This document shows positions 7,146 to 17,090 of a stretch of DNA of 55,180 nucleotides, in pieces. The translations under genes and the position numbers were made by a program. The notes beneath the pieces were generated by a model. The model ran no database searches. It worked only from the letters and a program-made list of their open reading frames with translations, and was not told the origin of the DNA. The stretch's first letter is position 1, and every line of letters begins with the position of its first letter. The stretch comes from Bacillota bacterium. Its GTDB lineage: Bacteria > Bacillota > Clostridia > Lachnospirales > Cellulosilyticaceae. The stretch is from positions 1 through 55,180 of the forward strand of contig JAEYPM010000065.1 in the NCBI GenBank assembly GCA_023410675.1. The letters are read 5' to 3'.

Positions 7146-8075
7146 ATGCTAAAAAGCAAAGACTTATTAGGAATTAGAGACCTAGAAGTAAGTGAAATAA
7201 TGTCTATATTAGAACTTGCTAAGGAGATGAAACCAAAAGTAAATGATGTCAGTCAAAGAGAAAATGATCTTGCGAATAAAAGTCTTATTACACTCTTTTA
7301 TGAAAATAGTACAAGGACACGTATAGCTTTCACAATGGCAGGGATGTACTTAGGAGCTAATGTAGTAGACCTAGGGATCGCTACAAGCAGTGTGCAAAAA
7401 GGGGAGACCTTAGTGGATACTGGAATTACTCTTAATCGAATGGGTATTGAGTTTATGGTCATTAGACATAGCATGAGTGGAGCAGCTCACTTACTTGCAA
7501 AAAATGTAAAGGCATCTGTTATTAACGCTGGAGATGGCGTCAATGAACATCCTACTCAGGCACTTCTTGATATATATACTATTTATGAAAAAAAAGGCGG
7601 ATTCAAAGACTTAAACGTAGCAATAGTAGGGGATATAGCCCATAGTAGGGTAGCACGTTCAGATGTCTTTGCACTGACAAAGCTAGGAGCTCATGTGACA
7701 CTGGCTGGACCAGGGACGCTTATAGCAAAAAGTATGGAGTCAATAGGAGCTATCGTAACCACAGATATCCAATCAGCTATTAAAGAGGCTGATGTTGTTA
7801 TAGGACTTAGAATACAGCTTGAAAGGCAAAAAGGAGGACTATTCCCTAACCTTAGAGAGTATGCTCAGCTTTATGGAATAGATACAGAATTATTTCAAGA
7901 TGCAAAAAAAGATGCACTCTTGATGCACCCGGCCCCAGTGAATAGGGGGGTAGAGCTTACACCTGAATTAGTAGATAGTAGCTCGAGTGTAATCAATGAG
8001 CAAGTCACAAATGGCGTTGCAGTAAGAATGGCAATACTTAAACTGCTTGAGGAAAGGAGATCAAGATCATGCTAA
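7146..8075 (+). CDS. pyrB: Aspartate carbamoyltransferase catalytic chain
   Basis: Forms N-carbamoyl-L-aspartate from carbamoyl phosphate and aspartate, the first committed step of pyrimidine synthesis. The 309-aa protein has the carbamoyl phosphate loop STRTR at 55-59, HPTQAL at 135-140 and HPAPVNRG at 261-268. No regulatory subunit gene (pyrI) follows, so this is probably an unregulated trimer, with control coming from the leader RNA. GAGG at 7132-7135 precedes the ATG by 10 bases. It overlaps pyrC by 7 bases and is the first gene after the attenuator. Confidence 0.96.
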   Translation: MLKSKDLLGIRDLEVSEIMSILELAKEMKPKVNDVSQRENDLANKSLITLFYENSTRTRIAFTMAGMYLGANVVDLGIATSSVQKGETLVDTGITLNRMGIEFMVIRHSMSGAAHLLAKNVKASVINAGDGVNEHPTQALLDIYTIYEKKGGFKDLNVAIVGDIAHSRVARSDVFALTKLGAHVTLAGPGTLIAKSMESIGAIVTTDIQSAIKEADVVIGLRIQLERQKGGLFPNLREYAQLYGIDTELFQDAKKDALLMHPAPVNRGVELTPELVDSSSSVINEQVTNGVAVRMAILKLLEERRSRSC

Positions 8076-9343
8076 TATGCTTAAAAGGAGGATTACTGAT
8101 TAATCCTAAAACAAATCACTATGAACAAAAAGACATATGGATAGAAGACGGACTAATTAAGGCTATCACTACAGACAATATAGGAACGCCAGATGAAATG
8201 ATTAATTGTGAGGGCAAATGGGTTGTGCCTGGGCTTATAGATATGCATGTTCATTTAAGAGAGCCAGGTTTTGAACATAAGGAAGATATTAAAAGCGGCT
8301 GTGAGGCTGCGGCAAAAGGCGGATTTACAACTATTTGTTGTATGCCTAATACAAATCCACCTATAGATAATGAGTGTGTGGTAGAATATATTCATACGAT
8401 GGCATCTAGAGCAAACGGAGTCCATGTATTACCAGTAGGAGCTATTACTAAAGGGCAACAAGGAGAAACACTTGCAAATATTGGGAAAATGGCGAAGCAT
8501 GGTATTTGTGGTATTAGTGAAGATGGAAAGTCAGTCATGGATGCTTCACTGATGAAAAAAGCAATGCAATATGTTATGCCCTTTAACTTACCTGTACTTT
8601 CTCATACAGAAGATCATAGCTTAGCAAAAGGAGCTATGAACGCAGGAGAAAATGCACAGCTTTTTGGAATCAAGGGAATAGGAAGAGAAGCTGAAGAAAT
8701 CATTGTAGCAAGAGATTGTATTTTAGCTAGATATACAGGAGCAAAACTTCACTTGTGCCATATTAGTACAAAAGGAAGTATTGAACTTATTAAGATGGCA
8801 AAAACATGGGGAGCATCTATAACAGCAGAAACTGCACCGCATTATTTTATACTTGATGATAGCATTATAGGGGATTATGACACAAATAAGAAGATGAATC
8901 CTCCGCTTAGAACCAAAGAAGATGTTGAAGCGATGAAGAGTGCATTAAAGGAAGGTATTATTGATGTTATTGCTACAGATCATGCACCCCATCACTATGA
9001 TGAGAAAAATGTAGAATTTGAAAAAGCACCATTTGGCATCGTTGGATTAGAAACAAGCTTTGCACTATGCTATACACACCTTGTTAAAACAGGTATTCTT
9101 TCTCCTAAAGAGCTAGTCGACAAAATGAGTACAAGACCAGCACAAATTTTAGGAATTGATAAGGGAAGCTTAGAAGTGGGGAAAGTTGCAGATATAGCTA
9201 TTATCGATATTAGCAAAGAATATGAAATAGATCCTGATACTTTTGTAAGTAAGGCTAAAAATACACCTTTTGCAGGTATGAAGGTTTATGGCAGTGTAGA
9301 AATGACTTTAGCAGATGGAAAAATAATTTACCGTAAAGCATAA
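8069..9343 (+). CDS. pyrC: Dihydroorotase
   Basis: Zinc amidohydrolase that cyclises carbamoyl aspartate to dihydroorotate. The 424-aa length is that of class I (Bacillus-type) dihydroorotases. Visible metal ligands are H60 and H62 (DMHVHLREPG), H179 (LSHTED), H231 (CHIS) and D304 (ATDHAPHH). It begins inside the last codons of pyrB, so translation is coupled. A gap of 70 bases follows before pyrF, the longest gap in the operon. Confidence 0.96.
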   Translation: MLICLKGGLLINPKTNHYEQKDIWIEDGLIKAITTDNIGTPDEMINCEGKWVVPGLIDMHVHLREPGFEHKEDIKSGCEAAAKGGFTTICCMPNTNPPIDNECVVEYIHTMASRANGVHVLPVGAITKGQQGETLANIGKMAKHGICGISEDGKSVMDASLMKKAMQYVMPFNLPVLSHTEDHSLAKGAMNAGENAQLFGIKGIGREAEEIIVARDCILARYTGAKLHLCHISTKGSIELIKMAKTWGASITAETAPHYFILDDSIIGDYDTNKKMNPPLRTKEDVEAMKSALKEGIIDVIATDHAPHHYDEKNVEFEKAPFGIVGLETSFALCYTHLVKTGILSPKELVDKMSTRPAQILGIDKGSLEVGKVADIAIIDISKEYEIDPDTFVSKAKNTPFAGMKVYGSVEMTLADGKIIYRKA

Positions 9344-9413
9344 TTATAAAGTTCTTGAATAAAAATTCAAATGGTATTAAACTATAATTAGCCAAATGAA
9401 AGGAAGATAGAGC

Positions 9414-10331
9414 ATGATAGATAGGCTTATTCAAAAAATAAAAGAGACAGCTAATCCAACTGTAGTTGGCTTAGATCCTACTATTAGTATGATTCCTTCT
9501 TTTATTAAGGAAGAGATGTTTGAAACCTTCGGGAAAACACCAAAAGCTGTAGCTGAGATGTACTTTAAGTTCAATAAGGAAATTATTGATGCAACCTTCG
9601 ATCTTATTCCAGCTGTAAAGCCTCAGGTTGCGATGTATGAGCAATATGGACTTGAGGGTATAAGAGCATACATGCAAACCATTGACTATGCAAAGTCAAA
9701 AGGACTTATTGTTATAGGAGACGTAAAAAGAGGAGATATTGCTTCGACAGCAGCCGCATATGCAGGGCATATAGCAGGAGTAGAAATAGAGGGGATTCAT
9801 TTCGATTTATGGCAAGAAGATGCTGTAACGATCAATCCTTATATGGGTTTTGATGGTATTTCACCTTTTATTGAGGCATGTAATAAGTATGATAGAGGAC
9901 TTTTTATCTTAGTTAAAACAAGTAACCCAAGTGGAACCGAGCTTCAAGATTTATTAGTAAATGGGATTCCAGTATATGATAAGACAGCTGATTTGGTAAG
10001 TAAATGGGGAGAGCTTGCAATGGGAAGTAGTGGCTATAGCAAAATAGGTGCAGTTGTTGGAGCAACCTATAAAGAGCAAGGAATAGAACTTAGGAAAAGA
10101 ATGCCACATACCTTTTTCCTTGTACCTGGATATGGTGCACAAGGAGGAAAAGGGGAAGACCTTAAAGGTTATTTTGATCAAGATGGCATAGGTATTATTG
10201 TCAACTCATCAAGAGGAATTATTGCAGCTTACCAAAAAGATAAGGAAACTTCTGAAAAGGAATATGGATCAGCAGCAAGAAAAGCTGTATTGGCTATGAG
10301 AGATGATTTGCAAGGAGTGATGAGCGCGTGA
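9414..10331 (+). CDS. pyrF: Orotidine 5'-phosphate decarboxylase, long type 2 form
   Basis: Converts OMP to UMP, the last step of the pathway. At 305 aa it belongs to the longer subfamily rather than the ~240-aa Bacillus form. The N-terminal VGLDPT and the catalytic DVKRGDI at 103-109 are present. AAGGAAG precedes the ATG. It ends overlapping the carA start (GTGA). The 70-base gap upstream contains a TATAAT at 9383-9388 and a short inverted repeat, so a minor internal promoter is possible but not well supported. Confidence 0.94.
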   Translation: MIDRLIQKIKETANPTVVGLDPTISMIPSFIKEEMFETFGKTPKAVAEMYFKFNKEIIDATFDLIPAVKPQVAMYEQYGLEGIRAYMQTIDYAKSKGLIVIGDVKRGDIASTAAAYAGHIAGVEIEGIHFDLWQEDAVTINPYMGFDGISPFIEACNKYDRGLFILVKTSNPSGTELQDLLVNGIPVYDKTADLVSKWGELAMGSSGYSKIGAVVGATYKEQGIELRKRMPHTFFLVPGYGAQGGKGEDLKGYFDQDGIGIIVNSSRGIIAAYQKDKETSEKEYGSAARKAVLAMRDDLQGVMSA

Positions 10332-11389
10332 AGGCACAATTAATTTTAGAAAATGGAATGGTCTTTGAAGGCAAAGCCTTTGGATATTTAAAAGAAACAG
10401 TTGGCGAAGTTGTATTTACGACAGGAATGACAGGCTACCAAGAAACTTTAACAGATCCATCATTTTATGGACAAATGGTTGTTATGACTTATCCACTGAT
10501 AGGAAATTATGGGATTAATCTTGAAGATATGGAATCTAGTAAGGCAAATGTTAGAGCCTTTATTGTTAGAGAAAAATGCGACTTTCCTAACAATTTTAGA
10601 TGTGAATTAACGATTGATGGCTATCTTAAGTCTCAAAAGATAATAGGACTTGAAGGCATAGACACAAGAGCACTTACTAGAGTTTTAAGAGAGTATGGAA
10701 CAATGAGAGGGATTATAGCTGTAAGAGAACTTTCTCCAAGTCAAGTGAAACTGAAGATTGATGCATTTTCTAACCGAAATGCTGTAGCAGAAGTAACATC
10801 AACAGAAAAACATGCACATAAGGGTAAAGGGATTCATGTAGCAATTCTTGACTGTGGCATAAAACAGAATATTATACGTTCTTTTGTGAATAAAGGATGT
10901 AAATTAACAGTATTTCCTGCATTTACCTCAGCAAGTGAAATACTCAGTGTCAACCCAGATGGGGTATTTATATCAAATGGACCTGGAGATCCAACGGACA
11001 TCCCTCAAGTGGCAGAGACTATAAAAGAAATCATTGGTAAAAAACCAATCACTGCTATATGTCTTGGGCATCAGCTTATAGCATTAGCACTAGGAGGAAC
11101 AACTGCAAAATTAAAATTTGGGCATCATGGGGCTAATCATCCTGTTAAAGACTTTAGGAAAAATAGAGTTTTTATTACCTCACAAAACCATGAGTACGTA
11201 GTAAAGATGTTACCACAAGGAGCAGAGGTAACTCATGTAAATGTTAATGATCAAACTATAGAAGGAATGTATATTGAGGCCTTAAATATTTATAGCGTAC
11301 AGTTTCATCCAGAGGCTTGCCCTGGACCTACGGATACAGATTACATTTTTGATGAGTTCATTAAAGTTATGCAAGGAGGAAAACTATAA
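10328..11389 (+). CDS. carA: Carbamoyl phosphate synthetase small (glutaminase) chain
   Basis: Hydrolyses glutamine and channels ammonia to CarB. The 353-aa protein has an N-terminal CarA domain and a class I glutamine amidotransferase domain with nucleophile C245 (ICLGHQ) and H327/E329 (FHPEA). It starts with GTG at 10328, 10 bases after AAGGAG (10312-10317), sharing bases with the pyrF stop. The stop codon overlaps the carB ATG. Because it lies inside the pyr operon it is probably the pyrimidine-controlled enzyme (also called pyrAA). Confidence 0.96.
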   Translation: MKAQLILENGMVFEGKAFGYLKETVGEVVFTTGMTGYQETLTDPSFYGQMVVMTYPLIGNYGINLEDMESSKANVRAFIVREKCDFPNNFRCELTIDGYLKSQKIIGLEGIDTRALTRVLREYGTMRGIIAVRELSPSQVKLKIDAFSNRNAVAEVTSTEKHAHKGKGIHVAILDCGIKQNIIRSFVNKGCKLTVFPAFTSASEILSVNPDGVFISNGPGDPTDIPQVAETIKEIIGKKPITAICLGHQLIALALGGTTAKLKFGHHGANHPVKDFRKNRVFITSQNHEYVVKMLPQGAEVTHVNVNDQTIEGMYIEALNIYSVQFHPEACPGPTDTDYIFDEFIKVMQGGKL

Positions 11390-14300
11390 TGCCAAGAGAT
11401 TTAAGTATTAAGAAAGTATTAGTCATTGGCTCTGGACCGATCATTATTGGTCAAGCAGCAGAATTTGACTACTCTGGAACCCAAGCATGTCAAGCAATAC
11501 GAGAAGAGGGGATAGAGGTTGTACTTGTAAACAGTAATCCTGCTACTATTATGACAGATAGAGAGGTAGCGGATAAGGTATATATAGAACCACTTACAGT
11601 TGAGTTTTTAGAAAAGGTTATAGCAAAGGAAAGACTAGACAGTTTATTAGCAGGTGTGGGCGGACAGACAGGTCTTAACCTTTCTGTAGAACTACACGAT
11701 AAAGGAATCTTAGATAAATACAATGTAAGAGTAATAGGAACACAGGTTTCTGCAATAAAGGAAGGGGAAGACAGAGAAGGGTTTAGAGCCCTTATGAACC
11801 GCATTAATCAGCCTGTTATTGAAAGTAAAACAGTAGAATCAGTAGAGGAAGCTGTAGCCTTTGCAAAAGTCATTGGTTATCCTGCAGTTGTAAGACCTGC
11901 TTATACCTTAGGTGGTACAGGTGGGGGTATTGCAGAAACGGAAGAAGAGCTTAGAGAGATTTGTGCAAACGGCCTTCAGTTATCACGAGTAGGTCAAGTT
12001 CTGATTGAAAAGTGCATAAAAGGATGGAAAGAAATAGAATATGAAGTCATGCGTGATCAATATGGCACGGTAATCACTGTTTGTAGTATGGAGAATATTG
12101 ATCCAGTTGGTATTCATACAGGAGATAGTATTGTTGTGGCACCTTGCCAAACACTTACAGATAAAGAGTATCAAATGCTTAGAAAGGCTTCTCTTGATAT
12201 TATTACAGCCTGTGATATAAGAGGAGGTTGTAATGTACAGTTAGCACTAAATCCTGAAAGCTTTGAATATGCAGTTATTGAGATTAACCCACGTGTTAGT
12301 AGATCTTCAGCATTAGCTTCTAAGGCTACTGGTTATCCAATTGCACGTGTAACAGCTAAAATAGCTCTAGGTTATGGGCTTGATGAAATTGAAAACGTCG
12401 TAACTGGAAAAACTTATGCTTGTTTCGAACCAACTATAGACTATGTAGTTGTTAAGATACCAAAATGGCCTTTTGACAAATTTTATACAGCAAAGCGTAC
12501 CTTAGGAACAAAAATGATGGCAACAGGAGAGATCATGTCCATAGGAAATAACTTTGAAAGTGCCTTCTTAAAAGGACTTAGATCCCTAGAAATTGGACAA
12601 TTCAGCTTCCTTCATAAAAAACTACAAGACTGCTCTTTAGATGAGTTAAAGGAAAAAGTAGTTATAGCAGATGATGAAAGAATTTTTGCTTTAGCAGAAA
12701 TGCTTAGAAGACACTACAGAGAAGAGCAAGTATGTAAAATAACAGGTATGGATATCTTCTACGTGAAGAAGTTTAAATGGATTGTTGAGCAAGAAGAAAA
12801 GCTTTCAGAAATGAATTTTGATGAACTGACACCAAGTTATCTTAGAAAGTTAAAAAGAAGAGGTTTTGCTGATAAGGCAATTGCTGATTTTATAGGAGTT
12901 GAGGAAGAAGATATCAGAGAGACAAGATTTAGATGGAATATTGTACCTGTTTATAAAATGGTTGATACATGTGCTGGTGAATTTGAAGCACAATCTCCTT
13001 ATTACTACTCTACTTATGATGAAGTTGATGAGGTGGAAGTGAGTGATAAGCAAAAAATTATGGTTATTGGTTCAGGACCAATTAGAATTGGTCAAGGAAT
13101 AGAATTTGACTACTGTTCTGTACATGCAATTATGGCACTTAGAAAACGTGGCATTGAAACAATTATTGTAAACAACAATCCAGAAACTGTAAGTACAGAC
13201 TTTAATATATCCGATAAACTTTATTTTGAACCGCTTACAGATGAAGACTTTTATCATATTTACTTGAAGGAAAAACCACTGGGTGTTATATTGCAGTTTG
13301 GTGGACAGACGGCTATTAAGCTAGCTAAATTTTGTGACAAGATGAATATTCCTGTTTTAGGAACACATCCAAAACAAGTAGATGCAGCTGAAGATAGAGA
13401 AAAATTTGATGAAGTTCTTGAGAAACTTCATATAAAGAGACCAAAAGGAAAAGCAATATGGTCTATAGAAGAAGGATTAGAAGTAGCGGAGCAGCTTGAA
13501 TATCCAGTACTTGTTAGACCTTCCTATGTACTTGGCGGACAGGGCATGGAGATTACTTATGAAGAAGAGCAGTTAAGAAAATATCTTGAAAATGCATTTG
13601 AAAGAGATGCTGAAAATCCAGTACTTATTGATAGATACCTCATGGGACGTGAAATCGAGGTTGATGCAATTTGTGATGGAGAAGACATCTTAATACCAGG
13701 TATCATGGAGCACCTTGAGAGAGCAGGTATCCATTCAGGAGATAGCACAAGTATCTATCCAAGTGTCAATATTCCTCAAGCAATCAAAGACAAGATTGTT
13801 ACTTGTACACAGCTTCTTGCAAAAGAACTAAAAGTACTTGGTATGATTAATATTCAATATATTGAATACAAAAATGATCTTTATATTATAGAAGTTAATC
13901 CACGCTCAAGTAGAACAGTTCCTTATATTTCAAAAGTAACGAATGTGCCAATTATAGATATAGCTGCTAGGGTAATGCTTGGTGAAAAGATCAAGGATAT
14001 GGGCTATGGAAAAGGACTCTATAATGAACCTCAAAACTTCTATGCTGTAAAAGTACCTGTATTTTCCACTGAAAAACTGCCTAGAGTAGAGGTAAGCCTT
14101 GGACCTGAGATGAAGTCTACAGGAGAGGTATTAGGCGTTGGAAAGACAGTACAAGAAGCACTTTATAAAGGATTTATTGCAGCATCTAAGAAACTGCCTA
14201 AAAAATCGGGCATTATTTTTGCAACGATTCAAAAATATGATCAAGATGAATTTGTTGCCTATGCAAAACGTTTTGCAAAACTAGGATACCAATTTGTAGC

Positions 14301-14610
14301 AACTGAGGGAACAGGTAAAAAGCTTATAGAAAATGGCATTGATACTAGAATTGTACCAAAGCTTTCTTCAGGAAGTGAAGAGATACTTGATACCATTAGA
14401 AGTGGAGCCATTAACTTAGTTGTTAATACACCCACCAAAGGGAATGATTCAAAAAGAGATGGATTTAAAATAAGAAGAGCAGCCATTGAAGCAGGGCTTC
14501 AGATTATCACATCTTTAGATACATTAGGGGCTATGGCTGATATTGTGGAAAACCAAATTACAACCACGCAAGTAGATATCTATGACATGGGAGCAAATGG
14601 TGATGAATAA
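11389..14610 (+). CDS. carB: Carbamoyl phosphate synthetase large chain
   Basis: Makes carbamoyl phosphate from bicarbonate, ammonia and two ATP. The 1073-aa protein shows the expected internal duplication: two ATP-grasp halves, each opening with the related sequences VIGSGPIIIGQAAEFDYS and VIGSGPIRIGQGIEFDYC, and a C-terminal MGS-like allosteric domain (from about residue 935, with ATEGTGKK) that normally binds UMP or IMP. It is translationally coupled to carA by a TAATG overlap. Confidence 0.97.
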   Translation: MPRDLSIKKVLVIGSGPIIIGQAAEFDYSGTQACQAIREEGIEVVLVNSNPATIMTDREVADKVYIEPLTVEFLEKVIAKERLDSLLAGVGGQTGLNLSVELHDKGILDKYNVRVIGTQVSAIKEGEDREGFRALMNRINQPVIESKTVESVEEAVAFAKVIGYPAVVRPAYTLGGTGGGIAETEEELREICANGLQLSRVGQVLIEKCIKGWKEIEYEVMRDQYGTVITVCSMENIDPVGIHTGDSIVVAPCQTLTDKEYQMLRKASLDIITACDIRGGCNVQLALNPESFEYAVIEINPRVSRSSALASKATGYPIARVTAKIALGYGLDEIENVVTGKTYACFEPTIDYVVVKIPKWPFDKFYTAKRTLGTKMMATGEIMSIGNNFESAFLKGLRSLEIGQFSFLHKKLQDCSLDELKEKVVIADDERIFALAEMLRRHYREEQVCKITGMDIFYVKKFKWIVEQEEKLSEMNFDELTPSYLRKLKRRGFADKAIADFIGVEEEDIRETRFRWNIVPVYKMVDTCAGEFEAQSPYYYSTYDEVDEVEVSDKQKIMVIGSGPIRIGQGIEFDYCSVHAIMALRKRGIETIIVNNNPETVSTDFNISDKLYFEPLTDEDFYHIYLKEKPLGVILQFGGQTAIKLAKFCDKMNIPVLGTHPKQVDAAEDREKFDEVLEKLHIKRPKGKAIWSIEEGLEVAEQLEYPVLVRPSYVLGGQGMEITYEEEQLRKYLENAFERDAENPVLIDRYLMGREIEVDAICDGEDILIPGIMEHLERAGIHSGDSTSIYPSVNIPQAIKDKIVTCTQLLAKELKVLGMINIQYIEYKNDLYIIEVNPRSSRTVPYISKVTNVPIIDIAARVMLGEKIKDMGYGKGLYNEPQNFYAVKVPVFSTEKLPRVEVSLGPEMKSTGEVLGVGKTVQEALYKGFIAASKKLPKKSGIIFATIQKYDQDEFVAYAKRFAKLGYQFVATEGTGKKLIENGIDTRIVPKLSSGSEEILDTIRSGAINLVVNTPTKGNDSKRDGFKIRRAAIEAGLQIITSLDTLGAMADIVENQITTTQVDIYDMGANGDE

Positions 14611-15373
14611 AAAGATCGTTGAGGCAGAAATTCTCTTGAATACCGAAATAGCTAAAGGAATTTATAAAATGATTTTAAAGGCTAAGGAAGTAGCAGAGTG
14701 TGCCAGTTGTGGTCAATTTGTTAACTTATACCCTCGCTCAAAACATACACTTTTACCAAGACCTATTAGTATTTGTGAAATAGGAGAAGACTCAATTACC
14801 TTAGTATATGGTGTTGTAGGAGAGGGAACAAAAGAGTTTAGTCTATTAAAAGAAAAAGAGACCCTTAAGGTGAGTACGCCTCAAGGCAAAGGATTTACAC
14901 CTATGCCTGCTCAAACAGCAGTTTTAGTAGGTGGTGGAATAGGTGTGCCTCCTTTAGTGGAACTTGCTAAGAGATTAGAATGCCCGAAAATAGCTGTGAT
15001 AGGATTTAGAGAAGAGTCATTCTTAAAAGAAGAACTTGAAAAAGCTGGTGCTAAAGTATATGTAGCAACAGATAGTGGGAATGAAGGCTTTAAAGGCAAT
15101 GTTATTGAGCTCATTCAACAAGAAAAAATAACAGGTGATTACTTCTATAGTTGTGGCCCTAAGGTCATGCTTAAGGCATTAGCTGATTATTGTGAAGAGC
15201 TTAATGTGCCCATCCAATTATCTATGGAAGAAAGAATGGGCTGTGGCTATGGGGCATGTGTTGGTTGTGTGTGTAAAACGAAGACAGATGCCCAAAAAGG
15301 ATATGAGCATAAAAAAGTATGCGTAGATGGACCAGTATTTTTAGGAACTGAGGTGATCTTTGATGAAGAGTAA
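14603..15373 (+). CDS. pyrK: Dihydroorotate dehydrogenase B electron transfer subunit
   Basis: Flavoprotein that passes electrons from dihydroorotate dehydrogenase to NAD. It has a ferredoxin-reductase-like FAD domain (LPRPISICE), an NAD-binding segment (LVGGGIGVPPLVELAKRL) and the [2Fe-2S] cysteine cluster near the C-terminus (GCGYGACVGCVCK). Several in-frame starts lie inside the end of carB (14582, 14597, 14600, 14603); ATG 14603, 9 bases after GGGAG (14589-14593), fits best and gives 256 aa, the usual length. The next gene, pyrD, overlaps it. Confidence 0.95.
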   Translation: MNKKIVEAEILLNTEIAKGIYKMILKAKEVAECASCGQFVNLYPRSKHTLLPRPISICEIGEDSITLVYGVVGEGTKEFSLLKEKETLKVSTPQGKGFTPMPAQTAVLVGGGIGVPPLVELAKRLECPKIAVIGFREESFLKEELEKAGAKVYVATDSGNEGFKGNVIELIQQEKITGDYFYSCGPKVMLKALADYCEELNVPIQLSMEERMGCGYGACVGCVCKTKTDAQKGYEHKKVCVDGPVFLGTEVIFDEE

Positions 15374-16283
15374 GAATGGTTTAGACTTAAGTGTTACTAT
15401 TGCAGGAATCACTTTAAAAAATCCTATTACTACTGCATCAGGAACTTTTTCAGCCCATGAAAGCGGTGCATTTTATGACTTATCGGAGCTAGGAGCTATG
15501 ATTACTAAAGGTGTAGCAAGCATACCGTGGGATGGAAATAGGACCCCTAGAATTGCTGAAGTTTATGGGGGGATGCTCAATTCTGTTGGGCTTCAAAACC
15601 CTGGTATAGAATATTTTATTAAAGAAGAGCTCCCTTATTTAGAAAAGTTTGATACAAAAATTATTGTCAATGTAGCAGGACGCACAATAGAAGATTATTG
15701 CACTGTTGTAGAAAGATTAAATGATACACATGTTGCCATGCTAGAAATCAACATTTCTTGTCCAAATGTAAAACAAGGTGGTATTGGATTTGGAACAGAG
15801 GCAGCAATGGCAGCAAAAGTTACAAAAGAAGTAAAAAAGATTTCTAAAAAGCCGATTATCATTAAACTTTCACCTAATGTTACAGACATTGCCTCTATAG
15901 CAAAAGCAGTGGAAGGAGAAGGTGCTGATGCTATTTCTCTCATTAATACACTTTTAGGGATGAAGATTGATGTGCATAAAAAAAGACCTATATTATACAA
16001 TAAGGTTGGAGGTTTTTCAGGGCCAGCGATAAAGCCAGTTGCTGTAAGAATGGTATATCAGGTAAGAAAAGCTGTAAAAATTCCAATTATTGGACTTGGT
16101 GGCATTATGACAGGGGAAGACGTTGCTGAGTTCATTATGGCAGGTGCTAATGCAGTATCTATAGGAACAGCTGCTTTTGCTGATCCTACAGCACCAATAA
16201 AAATAAAAGAAGAACTGATAGAATATATGGGAAAATACGGTTTTAGTAATCTTGCTGAAATTAGAGATGCTTTTGCAGAGTAA
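15363..16283 (+). CDS. pyrD: Dihydroorotate dehydrogenase B, catalytic subunit
   Basis: FMN enzyme oxidising dihydroorotate to orotate, working with PyrK as the NAD-linked class 1B enzyme. About 306 aa. The class 1 active-site cysteine lies in EINISCPNVKQGG, and the C-terminal FMN phosphate site is in GLGGIMTGEDVAEF. An in-frame TTG at 15360 precedes the ATG at 15363; AGGTGAT at 15351-15357 serves the ATG. The gene overlaps the pyrK end by 11 bases. Confidence 0.95.
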   Translation: MKSKNGLDLSVTIAGITLKNPITTASGTFSAHESGAFYDLSELGAMITKGVASIPWDGNRTPRIAEVYGGMLNSVGLQNPGIEYFIKEELPYLEKFDTKIIVNVAGRTIEDYCTVVERLNDTHVAMLEINISCPNVKQGGIGFGTEAAMAAKVTKEVKKISKKPIIIKLSPNVTDIASIAKAVEGEGADAISLINTLLGMKIDVHKKRPILYNKVGGFSGPAIKPVAVRMVYQVRKAVKIPIIGLGGIMTGEDVAEFIMAGANAVSIGTAAFADPTAPIKIKEELIEYMGKYGFSNLAEIRDAFAE

Positions 16284-16308
16284 AAAGAGAAATAGAAAGG
16301 ATGGGAAA

Positions 16309-16980
16309 ATGAGCTATAAAAAAGAATTTATAGAATTTATGGTACGCTCAGGTGTTTTAACCTTTGGTGATTTTATAACGAAAAGTGGCAGAAAAACCCC
16401 TTATTTTGTTAATACAGGCAATTATAAAACAGGATATCAAGCTGCTAAACTTGGTGAGTTCTATGCTGCGTGTATTAAAGAAAATATTAACGAAGAGATA
16501 CATGCATTATTTGGACCAGCATATAAAGGAATTCCTTTATCAGTAGCAACAGCGATTGCTTTATCAAACAAATATGATCAAAACCTAAATTATTGTTTTA
16601 ATAGAAAAGAAGAAAAAGATCATGGAGAAGGTGGATCCATGGTAGGTTATAAATTAAAAGATGGTGATAATGTTCTTATTATAGAAGATGTTATTACAGC
16701 TGGAACAGCTATTAGAGAATGTTTTCCAATCTTAAAAGCTGCTGCAAATGTAAATATAGCAGGTCTTATTATTTCTGTAGATCGTATGGAAAGAGGCCAA
16801 AAAAATCAGACAGCCATACAAGAGATCGAACAAGAATTCGGCATCAAAACATACCCTATCGTTACTGTTCGCGATATAATTGATACTTTGCACAATACAT
16901 CTGTTGATGGTAAAATAGTGATTGATGATGCTATGAAAGAAAAAATGGAAGCGTACTTAAAAGAATACTGTGTAAAATAA
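16309..16980 (+). CDS. pyrE: Orotate phosphoribosyltransferase
   Basis: Joins orotate to PRPP to form OMP. The 223-aa protein contains GPAYKGIPL and the PRPP-binding signature VLIIEDVITAGTAIRE. An in-frame ATG at 16252 lies within pyrD, but the extra 19 residues are Lys/Arg-rich and not family-like; ATG 16309 follows AAGGA (16297-16301) by 7 bases and gives the normal N-terminus MSYKKEFIEFM. It is the last gene of the operon and is followed by a hairpin. Confidence 0.95.
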   Translation: MSYKKEFIEFMVRSGVLTFGDFITKSGRKTPYFVNTGNYKTGYQAAKLGEFYAACIKENINEEIHALFGPAYKGIPLSVATAIALSNKYDQNLNYCFNRKEEKDHGEGGSMVGYKLKDGDNVLIIEDVITAGTAIRECFPILKAAANVNIAGLIISVDRMERGQKNQTAIQEIEQEFGIKTYPIVTVRDIIDTLHNTSVDGKIVIDDAMKEKMEAYLKEYCVK

Positions 16981-16986
16981 AATACA

Positions 16987-17032
16987 AAGGCTGTTTTCTT
17001 ATAGAACGATAGGTCTATGAAGAAGCAGCCTT
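16987..17032. terminator. Probable bidirectional terminator between pyrE and the CAP gene
   Basis: AAGGCTG (16987-16993) pairs with CAGCCTT (17026-17032), with further inner pairing of TCTTATAGA and TCTATGAAGA. On the + strand the hairpin is followed by a modest TTATTAGTT; on the minus strand it is followed by a much better T-rich run, so it may serve the convergent CAP gene more strongly. Confidence 0.6.
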
Positions 17033-17090
17033 ATTAGTTAAATAATTATAGAATTCGCTTTTGAATATTAAGCTATAATCTATAAACTCA

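Noticed and set aside
9344..9413. Independent promoter for pyrF
   Set aside because: TATAAT at 9383-9388 and a short TTGAAT/ATTCAA repeat are present, but spacing between TTGAAT and TATAAT is 22 bases and no other -35 fits.
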